Shown here piece by piece: positions 1 through 11,403 of a DNA stretch of 64,000 nucleotides. The stretch comes from an uncultured Cellulomonadaceae bacterium (GTDB taxonomy: Bacteria; Actinomycetota; Actinomycetes; Actinomycetales; Cellulomonadaceae). The stretch's first letter is position 1; each line of letters opens with the position of its first letter. A program made the translations under genes and the position numbers. The notes below the pieces were generated by a model. The model did no database searches and was not told where the DNA came from. It worked only from the letters and a program-made list of their open reading frames with translations. The stretch spans positions 1,240,001 to 1,304,000 of the forward strand of contig CANLXM010000001.1 of the NCBI GenBank assembly GCA_947495165.1. The letters run 5' to 3'.

Positions 1-2868
1 GCGCGGCTCCTCGCCGACGACCTGGCGCAGCTGACGGCGACGCTCGAGCAGGAGCAGGCGGACGAGTCTGCGCTGCGGGCGCAGCAGGCCCAGGTGGAGC
101 AGGATCTGGCGCGGGCGCGCGCGGCGTCGTCCACCCTCGAGCAGGAGGCGGCCACCGCCGCGCCCCGGCTGTCCGCGATCTCCGAGACGTGGTACCAGCT
201 GTCCTCGTTGCGCGAGCGGCTGCGGGGCACGCAGACCCTCGCCCAGGAGCGCGTGCGTCTGCTCGGGAGCCCCGACGTGGTCGAGCGCGGATCAGACGCG
301 TCAGGCCTCGAGCAGCAGGCGGCGCGGGTGCGCGCGGCCGAGGCCGAGCTGCTCGCGGACATCGAAGGCGCCCGGGCGACGCTGGACGGCGCGGTCACGT
401 CCCGCGCGCAGGCCGAGGAGCAGGCCACCGATGCCGAGCGCGCGGTCGCGACGCTGCTGCGGGGAGCCGCCGACCGCCGCGAAGGGCTGGCACGGCTCGC
501 CGGCCAGGTCGCTGCTCGGCGGTCGCGCGTCGAGGCCACAGAGGCCGAGGTCGGGCGGCTGCGCGAGAGCATGGCGCACGCGGAGGCACGCGGGGCCGAG
601 GCCGAGGCCGCCTTCATGGCGCTCGAGGCCGAGGTCGCGGGGGTCGAGGAAGGCGAGCTCGGGCTGGACGCCGCGCACGAGCAGGCATCGGGTGCCCTCG
701 AGGATGCGCGCACCCGCCTGGCAACCCTCCGGGACGAGCAGCGTGCCGTGGAGCAGGAACATTCCGCGCTTGCCGCGCGCGTCGAGACGCTCGAGCTCAG
801 CCTGATGCGCAAGGACGCCGTCGGTGCTGTCCTCGCGGCGGACCTCCCGGGCGTGCGGGGCTCGCTCGCGGCGCTCGTGACGATCACGGCGGGCTTCGAG
901 GACGCGGTCGCTGCCGTGCTCGGGGAGGTCGCCGAGGCGCTCGTGGTCGAGTCGCTCGACGCCGCCGTCGATGTCGTCCGATGGCTCCGGACGGACGATG
1001 CCGGGCGGGCCACGCTGCTCGTCGAGGGTGCCGCGGGCCGTCCCTCGGGTGCGGCCGAGGGGAGGGCGACGGGCGCGCTGCCCGCGGGCGCGACCTGGGC
1101 GCACGAGGTCGTGTCGACCACCCCAGCGCTCGCCGGCGCGCTCGCCCACGTGCTGCGCGGGGTCGTCGTCGTCGACGACCTCGCGGCGGCGCGCGCGGCG
1201 GCGCGAGAGCAGCCGGAGCTGACGGCGGTCACGCGCGCGGGCGACGTGCTCGGCGCCGCGCTCGCGTCCGGCGGCTCGGCGGCTGCACCGAGCGTCCTGC
1301 ACCTGCACGCGGCGCTCGACGAGGCCCGGAGCGGGGCAGCGAGGGCTCGGGGGCGCGCGACCGAGCTGCTCACCCTGCTCGCGTCCGCCGAGGAGGCCGA
1401 GTCCGACGCGAGGGCCCGGTACGACCAGACGCTCGCGCAGCTGCACGAGTCCGATGCCGCGCTCGCCGCCGTCGCCGAGCAGCTGGGCCACCTGGGGTCG
1501 GTCGCACGCGCCGCGGCCGCCGAGGTCGAGCGCAGCCGGACGCAGGTGGAGCGGGCCGAGGCGACGCTCGGCGCTGACCGTACCGAGCTGACGGAGCTCA
1601 CCGCGCGGCTCGAGGTGGCGGAACGTGAGCCCGCCGACGCCGAGGACGCGGTGGCCCAGGCGACGGCGCGTCGGGACGAGCGTGCTGGCCTTGCCGCCCA
1701 GGCCCGCGCCCGGGAGACCGAGGCACGTCTGGAGCTGCGGACGAGCGAGGAGCGCGCTCGCGCGCTGGCCGGGCGTGCCCAGTCGCTCGAGCGCGCCGCC
1801 GCGGCCGAGCGCGAGGCCCAGGAGCGGGCGCGCCGCAGGGCGGTCGTGCGGGCGCGGCAGGCCGCGCGTGCGCACGCGGTCGAGGCCGGGGCGGTCCGCG
1901 CGCTGGCAGCGCTCGATCGCTCGCTCATGGCTGCCGGCGAGGAGCGGGAGCGGGCGGAGGCGGCGCGCGCCGAGCGCGACCAGCAGATCACCGCGTGCCG
2001 CGCCGACGTCGACCGCCTGGCCGCCGCGCTCCGGGAGCTGACCGACGTCGCCCACCGGGACGAGGTGGCGCGCGCGCAGCAGCAGCTGCGGCTCGAGCAG
2101 CTCGAGACCCGCTGCGTCGAGCAGGTGGGCATCGCCCCGGAGACCCTCCTCGAGGAGTTCGGACCGCACGTCCCCGTGCCCGGGCCCGACCCCGACGCGC
2201 CGCCCGCCCCGTACGTCCGCGCCGAGCAGGAGAAGCGGCTGCGCAGCGCGGAGCGTGCGCTCGCGCAGCTCGGGCGCGTCAACCCCCTCGCGCTCGAGGA
2301 GTTCGCGGCGCTCGAGGAACGTCACACCTTCCTGACGGAGCAGCTCGCCGACCTGAAGAAGTCCAGATCCGACCTCCTCGACATCGTCAAGGACATCGAC
2401 GAGCGCGTCGAGCGCGTGTTCACCGACGCCTTCCGGGACACCGAGGCGCAGTTTGCCGACGTCTTCGGGCGGTTGTTCCCCGGCGGCGAGGGACGCCTGG
2501 TCCTCACCGACCCCTCGGACATGCTCACCACGGGCATCGAGATCGAGGCGCGTCCGGCGGGCAAGAAGGTCAAGCGCCTGTCGCTGCTCTCGGGCGGGGA
2601 GCGGTCCCTGACCGCGATCGCCCTGCTGGTGTCCATCTTCAAGGCGCGCCCGAGCCCGTTCTACGTCATGGACGAGGTCGAGGCCGCCCTCGACGACGTC
2701 AACCTCGGGCGCCTGCTGGAGATCTTCACCGAGCTGCAGCGTGACTCCCAGCTGATCGTGATCACCCACCAGAAGCGCACGATGGAGATCGCTGACGCGC
2801 TCTACGGCGTCACAATGCGCGGTGACGGCATCACCACGGTGATCAGCCAGCGGCTGCGCGCCCAATGA
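1..2868 (+). CDS. smc: Chromosome segregation ATPase SMC (3' part only)
   Basis: The open frame enters from the left edge, so the N-terminal ATPase half (Walker A) and start codon are outside the window; about 955 residues are visible against roughly 1180 usual for bacterial SMC. What is seen: coiled coil rich in Ala, Glu and Arg, a hinge around bases 840-1130, a second long coiled coil, and a C-terminal ABC head with the signature LLSGGERSLTA followed by the Walker B stretch FYVMDEVEAALDD and a D-loop. SMC dimers with ScpA/ScpB organise and segregate the chromosome. A short dyad (ACCACGC/GCGTGGT, 68-83 past base 2800) follows the stop directly. Linkage to ftsY downstream is common in bacteria, although here two genes intervene. 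Identity is secure; only completeness is lacking. Confidence 0.97.
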   Translation, partial: ARLLADDLAQLTATLEQEQADESALRAQQAQVEQDLARARAASSTLEQEAATAAPRLSAISETWYQLSSLRERLRGTQTLAQERVRLLGSPDVVERGSDASGLEQQAARVRAAEAELLADIEGARATLDGAVTSRAQAEEQATDAERAVATLLRGAADRREGLARLAGQVAARRSRVEATEAEVGRLRESMAHAEARGAEAEAAFMALEAEVAGVEEGELGLDAAHEQASGALEDARTRLATLRDEQRAVEQEHSALAARVETLELSLMRKDAVGAVLAADLPGVRGSLAALVTITAGFEDAVAAVLGEVAEALVVESLDAAVDVVRWLRTDDAGRATLLVEGAAGRPSGAAEGRATGALPAGATWAHEVVSTTPALAGALAHVLRGVVVVDDLAAARAAAREQPELTAVTRAGDVLGAALASGGSAAAPSVLHLHAALDEARSGAARARGRATELLTLLASAEEAESDARARYDQTLAQLHESDAALAAVAEQLGHLGSVARAAAAEVERSRTQVERAEATLGADRTELTELTARLEVAEREPADAEDAVAQATARRDERAGLAAQARARETEARLELRTSEERARALAGRAQSLERAAAAEREAQERARRRAVVRARQAARAHAVEAGAVRALAALDRSLMAAGEERERAEAARAERDQQITACRADVDRLAAALRELTDVAHRDEVARAQQQLRLEQLETRCVEQVGIAPETLLEEFGPHVPVPGPDPDAPPAPYVRAEQEKRLRSAERALAQLGRVNPLALEEFAALEERHTFLTEQLADLKKSRSDLLDIVKDIDERVERVFTDAFRDTEAQFADVFGRLFPGGEGRLVLTDPSDMLTTGIEIEARPAGKKVKRLSLLSGGERSLTAIALLVSIFKARPSPFYVMDEVEAALDDVNLGRLLEIFTELQRDSQLIVITHQKRTMEIADALYGVTMRGDGITTVISQRLRAQ

Positions 2869-2959
2869 CCACGCGTGCGTGGTGAAGATCATGTGGTGAA
2901 ACGCGGCGGACCTGCGCGGTGCCCGCGCGCCCGCGGCGAAGTCATCCCACAATAGGGAC

Positions 2960-3247
2960 GTGATCGACTACCTCCTCTGGCTGGCCCTGGCGCTGGGTGC
3001 CGCCTGCGTCGTCTTCTACGTCGCCCTCCGCACCGCGGCCGACGCGCCGGACGCCCCGCACGGCATCCGCGGCTTCGTCGCCGACGTCCGCGCCGGCCTG
3101 CGCGGCCGCGGCCCGGCCGCCGTCGAGCCCGAGTCGCAGATCTCCACGCTCGAGGACTTCCTCTCCGCAGCGTCCCGACCCGGCCAGGCGTACCTCGGGC
3201 CCGACGAGGTGGCCTCGCTCCTCGAGAAGCGGTCCGAGCGTTCGTAG
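2960..3247 (+). CDS. Small membrane-anchored protein of unknown function
   Basis: A 95-residue protein starting with GTG. Residues about 3-24 form one hydrophobic segment (YLLWLALALGAACVVFYVAL), followed by a charged, probably cytoplasmic tail ending in a segment with SQISTLEDFLSAASR and EVASLLEKR. There is no ribosome binding site. Instead CACAAT lies exactly 6 nt before the GTG, matching the leaderless arrangement seen at several other genes here. I do not recognise a family and infer no function. It lies between smc and the BCCT transporter, both on the same strand, with 91 and 86 nt gaps. Confidence 0.7.
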   Translation: MIDYLLWLALALGAACVVFYVALRTAADAPDAPHGIRGFVADVRAGLRGRGPAAVEPESQISTLEDFLSAASRPGQAYLGPDEVASLLEKRSERS

Positions 3248-3333
3248 CGCCCCCTGCCGGGCGAGTGCCCGGTTGCGCGTCCCGTGACCCCGTGAGGGGA
3301 TGGTCGGCAGACCACTACCGGGAGGTTTGACCT

Positions 3334-4998
3334 TTGCGCGCCCTGTCCCAGCGGATCCACGACGCCCTCGGCCTGCGTACCGGGCCCGTCATCTTCATGA
3401 CGTCGGCGTTCGTGACGATCCTGTTCGTGCTGCTGACCGTGCTGTTCACCGAGCAGGTGGACGCGTTCTTCGCCGGCGCGACGGGGTGGATCCTCGACAA
3501 CCTCGGCTGGTTCTACATCCTGGGCGTCACGGTCTTCCTGATCTTCCTGCTGTACATGGCCGTGAGCCGGTTCGGCCGGGTTCGGCTCGGGCCTGAGGAC
3601 GAGGGCCCGGAGCACTCCGGGCTGAGCTGGTTCGGCATGCTCTTCGCCGCCGGCATCGGCACGATCCTGATGTTCTGGGGCGTCGCGGAGCCCATCAATC
3701 ACCTCGCGAACCCGCCCATGCAGGACGTGGAGGCCGGCAGCGCCGCCGCGTTCGAGGAGGCCATGGCCTTCACGCTCTACCACTTCGGGCTGCACACGTG
3801 GACAATCTTCACGCTGCCCGCGCTGGCGTTCGCGTACTTCATGTACAAGCGCAACCTGCCGCCCCGCGTCAGCTCGATCTTCCATCCGCTGCTGGGGGAC
3901 AGGATCCACGGACCCCTCGGGGCGGTCATCGACGTCACGGCGATCGTCGGCACCATGTTCGGGGTCGCGGTGTCCGTCGGTCTGGGCACCCTGCAGATCA
4001 ACAGCGGCCTCGCGGAGCTCTTCGGGATCGAGGAGGGACGCCTCGTCCAGATCCTGATCATCGCCGCCGTGTCCGCCGTCGCGATCACCTCGGTCGCGGT
4101 CGGCCTGGACCGCGGTATCAAGCGGCTGTCGAACTTCAACATCATCGTCGCGGTCGCGCTGCTGTGCTTCGTCGTGGTCACGGGCCCCACCCTCATGCTG
4201 CTCAAGGGGACGATCGAGAGCGCCGGCAGCTACCTCGCGTGGCTGCCCGAGCTCGCGTTCTGGAACGACACGATGAACGACAGCGGCTGGCAGAACTCCT
4301 GGACGGTCTTCTACTGGGCCTGGACCATCACGTGGTCCCCGTTCGTCGGCATCTTCATCGCGCGCATCTCCCGGGGGCGCAGCATCCGGCAGTTCATCGT
4401 CGGCGTCCTGGCGGTGCCGGTGACCTTCAGCGCGATCTGGTTCGGCGTGTTCGGCTGGGCGTCCTGGGACATCGAGCAACGAGAGCCCGGCGCGCTGACG
4501 GGACCGGTGGTCGAGCAGGGCGACATCCCTGGGGCGCTGTTCCAGTTCCTCGAGCACTTCCCCTGGACCACGGTGATCTCCGTCGTGGCGATCTTGCTGG
4601 TCATCGTGTTCTTCACGACGTCGGTGGACTCGGCCGCCCTGGTGATGGACACGATCGCGAACGGGCACGAGGACCCGGCTCCCACGCGGCAGCGGGTCTT
4701 CTGGGCGGTGTGTGTCGCCGCCGTCGCGGGCACCCTGCTCGGCGCGACCGGAGCGGGCGGTCTCGAGGCCCTGCAACAGGTCATCATCGTCGTCGGGCTG
4801 CCCTTCTTCATCATGGGTTACGTGATGATCTACTCCCTCCTGCGCGCGCTGAAGGAGGATGCGGGCGAGCGCCCGCCGCTGCGGACCAAGCGGTGGCGCA
4901 AGGTGCTCCCGCCCGAGGAGGCCGAGCGCAGGGAGGCGGAGGCATCGGACCCGGTCGCCGCCGCGGAGGACGCGCGCGACACGTCCCGCCCGGGCTGA
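3334..4998 (+). CDS. BCCT family betaine/choline/carnitine transporter
   Basis: A 554-residue, roughly 12-helix membrane protein. It carries the family hallmarks: an early GIGTILMFWGVAEP stretch and the tryptophan-rich segment YWAWTITWSPFVGIFIARISRG in the middle-to-late part. BCCT proteins import compatible solutes such as glycine betaine, choline or ectoine, usually with sodium and often activated by osmotic stress. The substrate cannot be read from the sequence. The start is TTG at 3334, supported by GGGAGGT about 8 bases upstream. The C-terminal tail (about 50 residues) is cytoplasmic, charged and rich in Arg and Glu, a region that senses osmotic state in studied family members. It sits between smc and ftsY and has no functional tie to either that I can see. 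Confidence 0.93.
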   Translation: MRALSQRIHDALGLRTGPVIFMTSAFVTILFVLLTVLFTEQVDAFFAGATGWILDNLGWFYILGVTVFLIFLLYMAVSRFGRVRLGPEDEGPEHSGLSWFGMLFAAGIGTILMFWGVAEPINHLANPPMQDVEAGSAAAFEEAMAFTLYHFGLHTWTIFTLPALAFAYFMYKRNLPPRVSSIFHPLLGDRIHGPLGAVIDVTAIVGTMFGVAVSVGLGTLQINSGLAELFGIEEGRLVQILIIAAVSAVAITSVAVGLDRGIKRLSNFNIIVAVALLCFVVVTGPTLMLLKGTIESAGSYLAWLPELAFWNDTMNDSGWQNSWTVFYWAWTITWSPFVGIFIARISRGRSIRQFIVGVLAVPVTFSAIWFGVFGWASWDIEQREPGALTGPVVEQGDIPGALFQFLEHFPWTTVISVVAILLVIVFFTTSVDSAALVMDTIANGHEDPAPTRQRVFWAVCVAAVAGTLLGATGAGGLEALQQVIIVVGLPFFIMGYVMIYSLLRALKEDAGERPPLRTKRWRKVLPPEEAERREAEASDPVAAAEDARDTSRPG

Positions 4999-5043
4999 CG
5001 CGGCGGGGCGCGCGGGCTCGAGCCTGGTGAGAGACTGCTCTGC

Positions 5044-6192
5044 GTGGAAGATCTCAACTGGCTCTGGATCCTGCTGCCCGTCGTCGCCGTGGTCGGAGGC
5101 GCCGGTCTCCTCGTGCCTCGGCGCGGTCGCAAGGGAACCCCGCCCGCGCCCCCGACCGCCCCGACCGCGGTCGAGCCGACCATCACCCCCGCTCCGGCCG
5201 ATGCTCCGGTCGACGTCGCTCCCGCGCCCGCCGCACCGGCGCTCGACGTCCCGGAACCGGTCTCGGGCCGCATGGTGCGGCTGCGCAGCCGGCTCGCACG
5301 CTCGGGCTCGCCGCTCGGTGCCAAGCTCCTCGCCGTCCTCTCGCGCGACTCGCTGACCGAGGACGACTGGGACGAGATCGAGGAGACGCTGCTGCTCGCC
5401 GACGTCGGCGCGGGGCCGACGAGCGAGCTGCTCGACGCCCTGCGCACGCGGGTCCGCGTCGAGGGTGTGCAGGGGACGACCGCGGTGCGGGCGCTCCTGC
5501 GCGAGGAGCTCCTCCGGCTGGTCGACCCCTCGATGGACCGGTCGCTCGCGACGGCCCCGACCGACACCGACGGTGGCCCTGTGCCCGCGGTGGTGCTCGT
5601 CGTCGGCGTGAACGGCACGGGCAAGACGACGACCGTGGGCAAGCTCGCGCGGGTGCTCGTCGCTGACGGCTCGTCGGTCGTGCTCGGCGCCGCCGACACG
5701 TTCCGTGCGGCAGCCGCGGACCAGCTCTCGACCTGGGGCCGCCGCGTGGGCGTGCCGACCGTCCGTTCGGACCGCGAGGGTGCGGACCCCGCCGCCGTGG
5801 CCTTCGACGCGGTCCGTCAGGGCCGCACCACGGGCGCCGACGTCGTCCTCGTCGACACCGCCGGCCGGCTGCAGAACAAGGCAGGGCTCATGGACGAGCT
5901 CGGCAAGATCACCCGGGTCATCACCAAGGAGGCCCCGCTGTCGGAGGTGCTGCTCGTCCTCGACGCCACGACCGGGCAGAACGGACTCAACCAGGCGCGG
6001 GTGTTCGGCGAGGTCGCCGGAGTCACCGGGATCGTCCTGACGAAGCTCGACGGGACCGCGAAGGGCGGCATCGTCGTGGCGGTCCAGCGGGAGCTCGGGG
6101 TGCCGGTCAAGCTCATCGGCCTGGGCGAAGGTCCGGACGATCTTGCGCCGTTCGACGCCGAGCAGTTCGTCGACGGTCTGCTCGGATCCTGA
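5044..6192 (+). CDS. ftsY: Signal recognition particle receptor FtsY
   Basis: A 382-residue SRP-type GTPase that receives the SRP-ribosome complex at the membrane. It begins with a hydrophobic segment (LNWLWILLPVVAVVGGAGLL), then a Pro/Ala-rich linker, the N domain from about residue 75, and the G domain with GVNGTGKTTTVGKLA (G1), DTFRAAAADQL, DTAGRLQNKAGLMDEL (G3) and TKLDGTAKGG (G4). An N-terminal membrane anchor is typical of actinobacterial FtsY. Start is GTG; no good ribosome binding site is visible, but GAGACT lies 7 nt upstream, so a leaderless start is possible. Its partner Ffh lies about 3.6 kb downstream. Confidence 0.96.
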   Translation: MEDLNWLWILLPVVAVVGGAGLLVPRRGRKGTPPAPPTAPTAVEPTITPAPADAPVDVAPAPAAPALDVPEPVSGRMVRLRSRLARSGSPLGAKLLAVLSRDSLTEDDWDEIEETLLLADVGAGPTSELLDALRTRVRVEGVQGTTAVRALLREELLRLVDPSMDRSLATAPTDTDGGPVPAVVLVVGVNGTGKTTTVGKLARVLVADGSSVVLGAADTFRAAAADQLSTWGRRVGVPTVRSDREGADPAAVAFDAVRQGRTTGADVVLVDTAGRLQNKAGLMDELGKITRVITKEAPLSEVLLVLDATTGQNGLNQARVFGEVAGVTGIVLTKLDGTAKGGIVVAVQRELGVPVKLIGLGEGPDDLAPFDAEQFVDGLLGS

Positions 6193-6212
6193 CCACCCAC
6201 CGAGACAGCGGG

Positions 6213-6270
6213 GTCGTGGAAACACGACGTTTACCTGCTGGCGCGTGAAGTCCCACGTTCGTAACGAACG
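6213..6270. promoter_or_regulatory. Dyad symmetries upstream of amt
   Basis: The ftsY-amt gap holds two perfect inverted repeats: GTCGTG-GAAA-CACGAC (6213-6228, followed by GTTT) and CGTTCG-TAA-CGAACG (6256-6270). The first could be a weak ftsY terminator, because its loop is a GNRA type. The second lies about 80 bases before the amt start and ahead of a possible -10 region near 6281-6288, so it could be an operator. Nitrogen regulators (GlnR or AmtR) control amt operons in other actinobacteria, but I do not see a clean copy of either consensus. Confidence 0.35.
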
Positions 6271-6349
6271 CGGCGCGGACCGGTAATGCCGTCCCGCCAC
6301 TGTGGTCCCCAGACCGGCCGAGCGGCTGGTGCGGAAGGGATTCGGTCAC

Positions 6350-7989
<1,640 letters not shown>

Positions 7990-7995
7990 TCGCAC

Positions 7996-9750
7996 GTGGC
8001 TGACGCAACCACGGGCCCGGAGGTCTCGCACCCCACGGTGCGGGACCTCCGGGCCTCTCGGCTCGCCCTGGCACGCGCGTCGCTCGAGGCGGGGGAGGAC
8101 GGAGCCCGACGCCGCGCGCGGACCAGCGCGCTCGTCGTCGACGGGCTCGCTCGCCTGTGGGACGCGGTCGTCGACGACGGCCGTGGTCTCGCCCTCGCGG
8201 CGGTGGGCAGCCTGGCCCGCGACGAGGCGGGACCGTGCTCGGACCTCGACCTGGTCCTGCTGCACGACGGCCGGACCCGGTCCGCCGACGAGATCGAGGA
8301 GATCGCCCAGCGCCTGTGGTACCCGTTGTGGGACGCGGGCCTCGAGCTCGACCACGCCGTCCGCTCCCTCGCCGGGTGCCGGCGGGTGGCCAGCAAGGAC
8401 CTGCCCGCGGCGGTGGGCCTGCTGCACACGCGGGCCGTCGCGGGGGACGCGAGCCTTGTGCATGCGGCGTCCTCGGCCGTGCTGCAGGACTGGCGCGGGG
8501 CAGCGCGCCGGCGGCTCCCGGAGCTGCTCGACTCCACCCGGGAGCGGGCCGCCCGGTTCGGGGAGCTCGCCTACCTCATCGAGCCGGACCTCAAGGAGGC
8601 GCGCGGCGGGATCCGGGACGCGACCGTGCTCTCCGCGCTCGCGGCCTCGTGGATCACCGACCGCCCGCACGGTGAGGTCGACCGCGCCTACGGCCACCTC
8701 CTGGACGTCCGCGACGCGCTCGCCCTGGCGACCCGGCGGCGCACCAACAAGCTGCTGCTCGCCGACCAGGACGAGGTCGCGGCGCTGTGCGGTCTCGCGG
8801 ACTCCGACGACCTCCTGGCCTCGACCGCCGAGGCGGGCCGGGTCCTGACCTACGCCCTGGACACGACGGCGCGCCGCGCCCGGCAGGCCCTGGCGCGGCC
8901 CGCGCGCGGCCTCGGCCCGCGGATCGTGCGCGGCAGGCGGGTCGCGCCCCGGCTGCAGCGCGTGGGGGACGGCCTGGTCGAGCACGACGGCGAGCTCGTG
9001 CTGGCCAGCGACGCCCAGCCGGAGCGCGACCCCCTGCTCCAGCTGCGCGCGGCGGCGACAGCGGCCCGCACCGGGCTGCAGCTGTCGCCCGTCACGGTCG
9101 GGTCGCTCGCGCGCTGCCCGCCCATGCCGGAGCCCTGGCCGCGGATCGCGCGCACGCACCTGCAGGCCCTGCTCACGTCCGGCGCCGCGCAGGTGCCGGT
9201 GTGGGAGGCACTCGACCTCGCCGGCGTCGTGACGTCGTGGATCCCGGAGTGGCAGGGCGTACGGAACCGGCCGCAGCGCGCGGCGGTGCACCGGCACACG
9301 GTCGACCGGCACCTCGTGGAGGTCGCCGCCCGGGCCAGCGGTGACCGCAAGCAGGTCGCCGACCCCGAGGTGCTGCTGCTCTCCGCCCTCCTGCACGACA
9401 TCGGCAAGCGCGCGGGCGCCACGGACCACAGCGTCGCGGGCGCGGCGCTCGTCCCCGACATCCTCGGTCGCATGGGCTACGCCGCCGACGTCGTGGGCGA
9501 CGTGACGCTCCTCGTCCGCCACCACCTGACCCTCGCGCGGCTCGCGACGACCGCCGACCCCGACGACCCCGCGACCGTCGCGGAGCTCGTCGCCGCGGTC
9601 GCGGGCCGAGCCGACCTGCTCACCTGCCTGCGCGTGCTGACGGAGGCGGACTCGTCGTCGTTGGGCCCGACCGGATGGACCTCGTGGCGGGCGACCCTCG
9701 TGGACGACCTCACCGCGCGCGCACGTCGTCACCTCGATGCTGGCGGGTAG
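7996..9750 (+). CDS. glnD: PII nucleotidyltransferase GlnD, short form
   Basis: A 584-residue PII-modifying enzyme. It has the nucleotidyltransferase motif around residues 70-88 ([18 protein letters not shown]; Asp83 and Asp85 in the expected metal positions) and an HD phosphohydrolase domain around residues 430-480 (ALLHDIGKR followed by DHSVAGA). The usual enzyme is about 700-890 residues and ends in two ACT domains that sense glutamine. This one stops about 110 residues after the HD motif, and ffh begins 57 bases later, so the ACT domains are absent rather than split off by a frameshift. GTG start, 6 bases after glnB. Its TAG stop is also the first half of the TAGGCT promoter element for ffh. 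Confidence 0.92.
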   Translation: MADATTGPEVSHPTVRDLRASRLALARASLEAGEDGARRRARTSALVVDGLARLWDAVVDDGRGLALAAVGSLARDEAGPCSDLDLVLLHDGRTRSADEIEEIAQRLWYPLWDAGLELDHAVRSLAGCRRVASKDLPAAVGLLHTRAVAGDASLVHAASSAVLQDWRGAARRRLPELLDSTRERAARFGELAYLIEPDLKEARGGIRDATVLSALAASWITDRPHGEVDRAYGHLLDVRDALALATRRRTNKLLLADQDEVAALCGLADSDDLLASTAEAGRVLTYALDTTARRARQALARPARGLGPRIVRGRRVAPRLQRVGDGLVEHDGELVLASDAQPERDPLLQLRAAATAARTGLQLSPVTVGSLARCPPMPEPWPRIARTHLQALLTSGAAQVPVWEALDLAGVVTSWIPEWQGVRNRPQRAAVHRHTVDRHLVEVAARASGDRKQVADPEVLLLSALLHDIGKRAGATDHSVAGAALVPDILGRMGYAADVVGDVTLLVRHHLTLARLATTADPDDPATVAELVAAVAGRADLLTCLRVLTEADSSSLGPTGWTSWRATLVDDLTARARRHLDAGG

Positions 9751-9753
9751 GCT
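9748..9753 (+). promoter_or_regulatory. Putative -10 element for ffh
   Basis: TAGGCT matches the actinobacterial TANNNT -10 pattern and overlaps the glnD TAG stop. It predicts transcription from about 9760, giving a 5' leader near 47 nt before the ffh GTG. No convincing -35 box is seen. Confidence 0.45.
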
Positions 9754-9806
9754 GTGCCGTTGCAGCCCTCTTGCCCCGCAGCCGCCGATCGTGAGGATCA
9801 ACACCG

Positions 9807-11402
9807 GTGTTCGCCACGCTCTCAGACCGCCTGACATCGACCTTCAAGCACCTGCGCACGCGGGGTCGCCTGAGCGAGGCCGACATCGACGCGACCGTGC
9901 GGGAGATCCGCCGCGCCCTGCTCGACGCGGACGTGGCCGTCAGCGTCGTGCGCGAGTTCACGGGAAAGGTGCGCGAGCGGGCGCTGTCCGCCGAGGTCTC
10001 GGGTGCGCTCAACCCGGCCCAGCAGGTCGTGAAGATCGTCAACGACGAGCTCGTCGGCATCCTCGGCGGCGACGCGCGCGGGCTCAACCTGGCGAAGAAC
10101 CCGCCCACGGTCATCATGCTCGCCGGCCTCCAGGGCGCCGGCAAGACGACGCTCGCAGGCAAGCTCGCGGTGCACCTGCGCGAGCAGGGGCACACGCCGC
10201 TGCTTGTCGCGGCGGACCTCCAGCGACCCAACGCGGTCACGCAGCTCAAGGTCGTCGGCGAGCGTGCGGGCGCCCCCGTCTACGCCCCGCACCCCGGTGT
10301 CGCCGGGGAGGACGAGGTCCCCACGGGCGACCCGGTCGCCGTCGCGCGCGCGGGTGTGGAGACGGCCAGGTCCCGCCAGCACGATGTCGTGATCATCGAC
10401 ACCGCCGGCCGCCTCGGCATCGACGCCGAGCTCATGACGCAGGCGTCGGACATCCGTGAGGCGACGCAGCCCGACGAGGTCCTGTTCGTCATCGACGCGA
10501 TGATCGGCCAGGACGCGGTGACCACCGCGCAGGCGTTCGCCGACGGCGTGGGCTTCACCGGCGTCGTGCTGTCCAAGCTCGACGGCGACGCCCGCGGTGG
10601 CGCGGCGCTGTCGGTCGCGAGCGTGACGGGTCGCCCGATCCTGTTCGCGTCCACCGGTGAGAAGCTCACGGACTTCGAGCCGTTCTACCCGGACCGCATG
10701 GCCTCGCGCATCCTCGACATGGGTGACGTGCTGACCCTGATCGAGCAGGCCGAGAAGGCGTTCGACGCCGACGAGGCCGAGCGCATGGCGAACAAGCTCG
10801 CGGGCGGGGAGGACTTCACGCTCGAGGACTTCCTCGTGCAGATGCAGGGCATGCGCAACATGGGCTCGATGAAGAAGATGCTCGGGATGCTCCCGGGCAT
10901 GGGCCAGATGCGCGAGGCCCTCGAGAGCTTCGACGAGCGCGAGGTCGACCGCATCGAGGCGATCGTGCGCTCGATGACCCCGGCCGAGCGCCGCAACCCC
11001 AAGCTCATCAACGGCTCGCGCCGCGCGCGCATCGCGAAGGGCTCGGGCTCGACGACGACGGCCGTGAACCAGCTCCTCGAACGGTTCGCGGGCGCGCAGA
11101 AGATGATGAAGCAGATGGCCCGTGGTGGCGGCGGGGGCATGCCCGGGATGGGCGCGCTGCCGGGGATGGGCGGCAAGAAGTCCAAGGGCCGCATGCAGGC
11201 TCCGCCCAAGAAGAAGGGCAAGGCGAAGTCGGGCAACCCCGCCAAGCGCGCGGAGCAGGAGCGGCTCGCTGCGCTCCGGGCTGCGGGCGAGGCTCCTGCG
11301 GCGCCCGCAGAGAAGGGCTCGGCGTTCGGCCTCGGCGGCGCGAAGAAGCCCAGCGTCCCGGACCTGTCGCCCGAGGACCTGAAGAAGCTGCTCGGCGGCT
11401 GA
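9807..11402 (+). CDS. ffh: Signal recognition particle protein Ffh
   Basis: A 531-residue SRP54 GTPase that binds signal peptides and SRP RNA and docks on FtsY. N domain first, then the G domain with GLQGAGKTTLAGKLA, DTAGRLGIDAELM and SKLDGDARGGAALS. The methionine-rich M domain runs from about residue 330 (MQGMRNMGSMKKMLGMLPGMG) and the RNA-binding helix region has RRARIAKGSGSTTTAVNQLL. The C-terminal tail is Gly/Met then Lys/Ala-rich and longer than in E. coli. GTG start with GAGGAT upstream. The amidohydrolase gene begins 1 base after the stop. Confidence 0.97.
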   Translation: MFATLSDRLTSTFKHLRTRGRLSEADIDATVREIRRALLDADVAVSVVREFTGKVRERALSAEVSGALNPAQQVVKIVNDELVGILGGDARGLNLAKNPPTVIMLAGLQGAGKTTLAGKLAVHLREQGHTPLLVAADLQRPNAVTQLKVVGERAGAPVYAPHPGVAGEDEVPTGDPVAVARAGVETARSRQHDVVIIDTAGRLGIDAELMTQASDIREATQPDEVLFVIDAMIGQDAVTTAQAFADGVGFTGVVLSKLDGDARGGAALSVASVTGRPILFASTGEKLTDFEPFYPDRMASRILDMGDVLTLIEQAEKAFDADEAERMANKLAGGEDFTLEDFLVQMQGMRNMGSMKKMLGMLPGMGQMREALESFDEREVDRIEAIVRSMTPAERRNPKLINGSRRARIAKGSGSTTTAVNQLLERFAGAQKMMKQMARGGGGGMPGMGALPGMGGKKSKGRMQAPPKKKGKAKSGNPAKRAEQERLAALRAAGEAPAAPAEKGSAFGLGGAKKPSVPDLSPEDLKKLLGG

Positions 11403-11403
11403 C

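Noticed and set aside
301-2952. 883-codon open frame on the minus strand
   Set aside because: Lies antisense to smc; composition is the Arg/Gly/Leu-rich shadow expected from GC-rich third positions.
3016-6300. 1094-codon open frame on the minus strand
   Set aside because: Antisense across the BCCT and ftsY genes, both clearly real; no recognisable domain.
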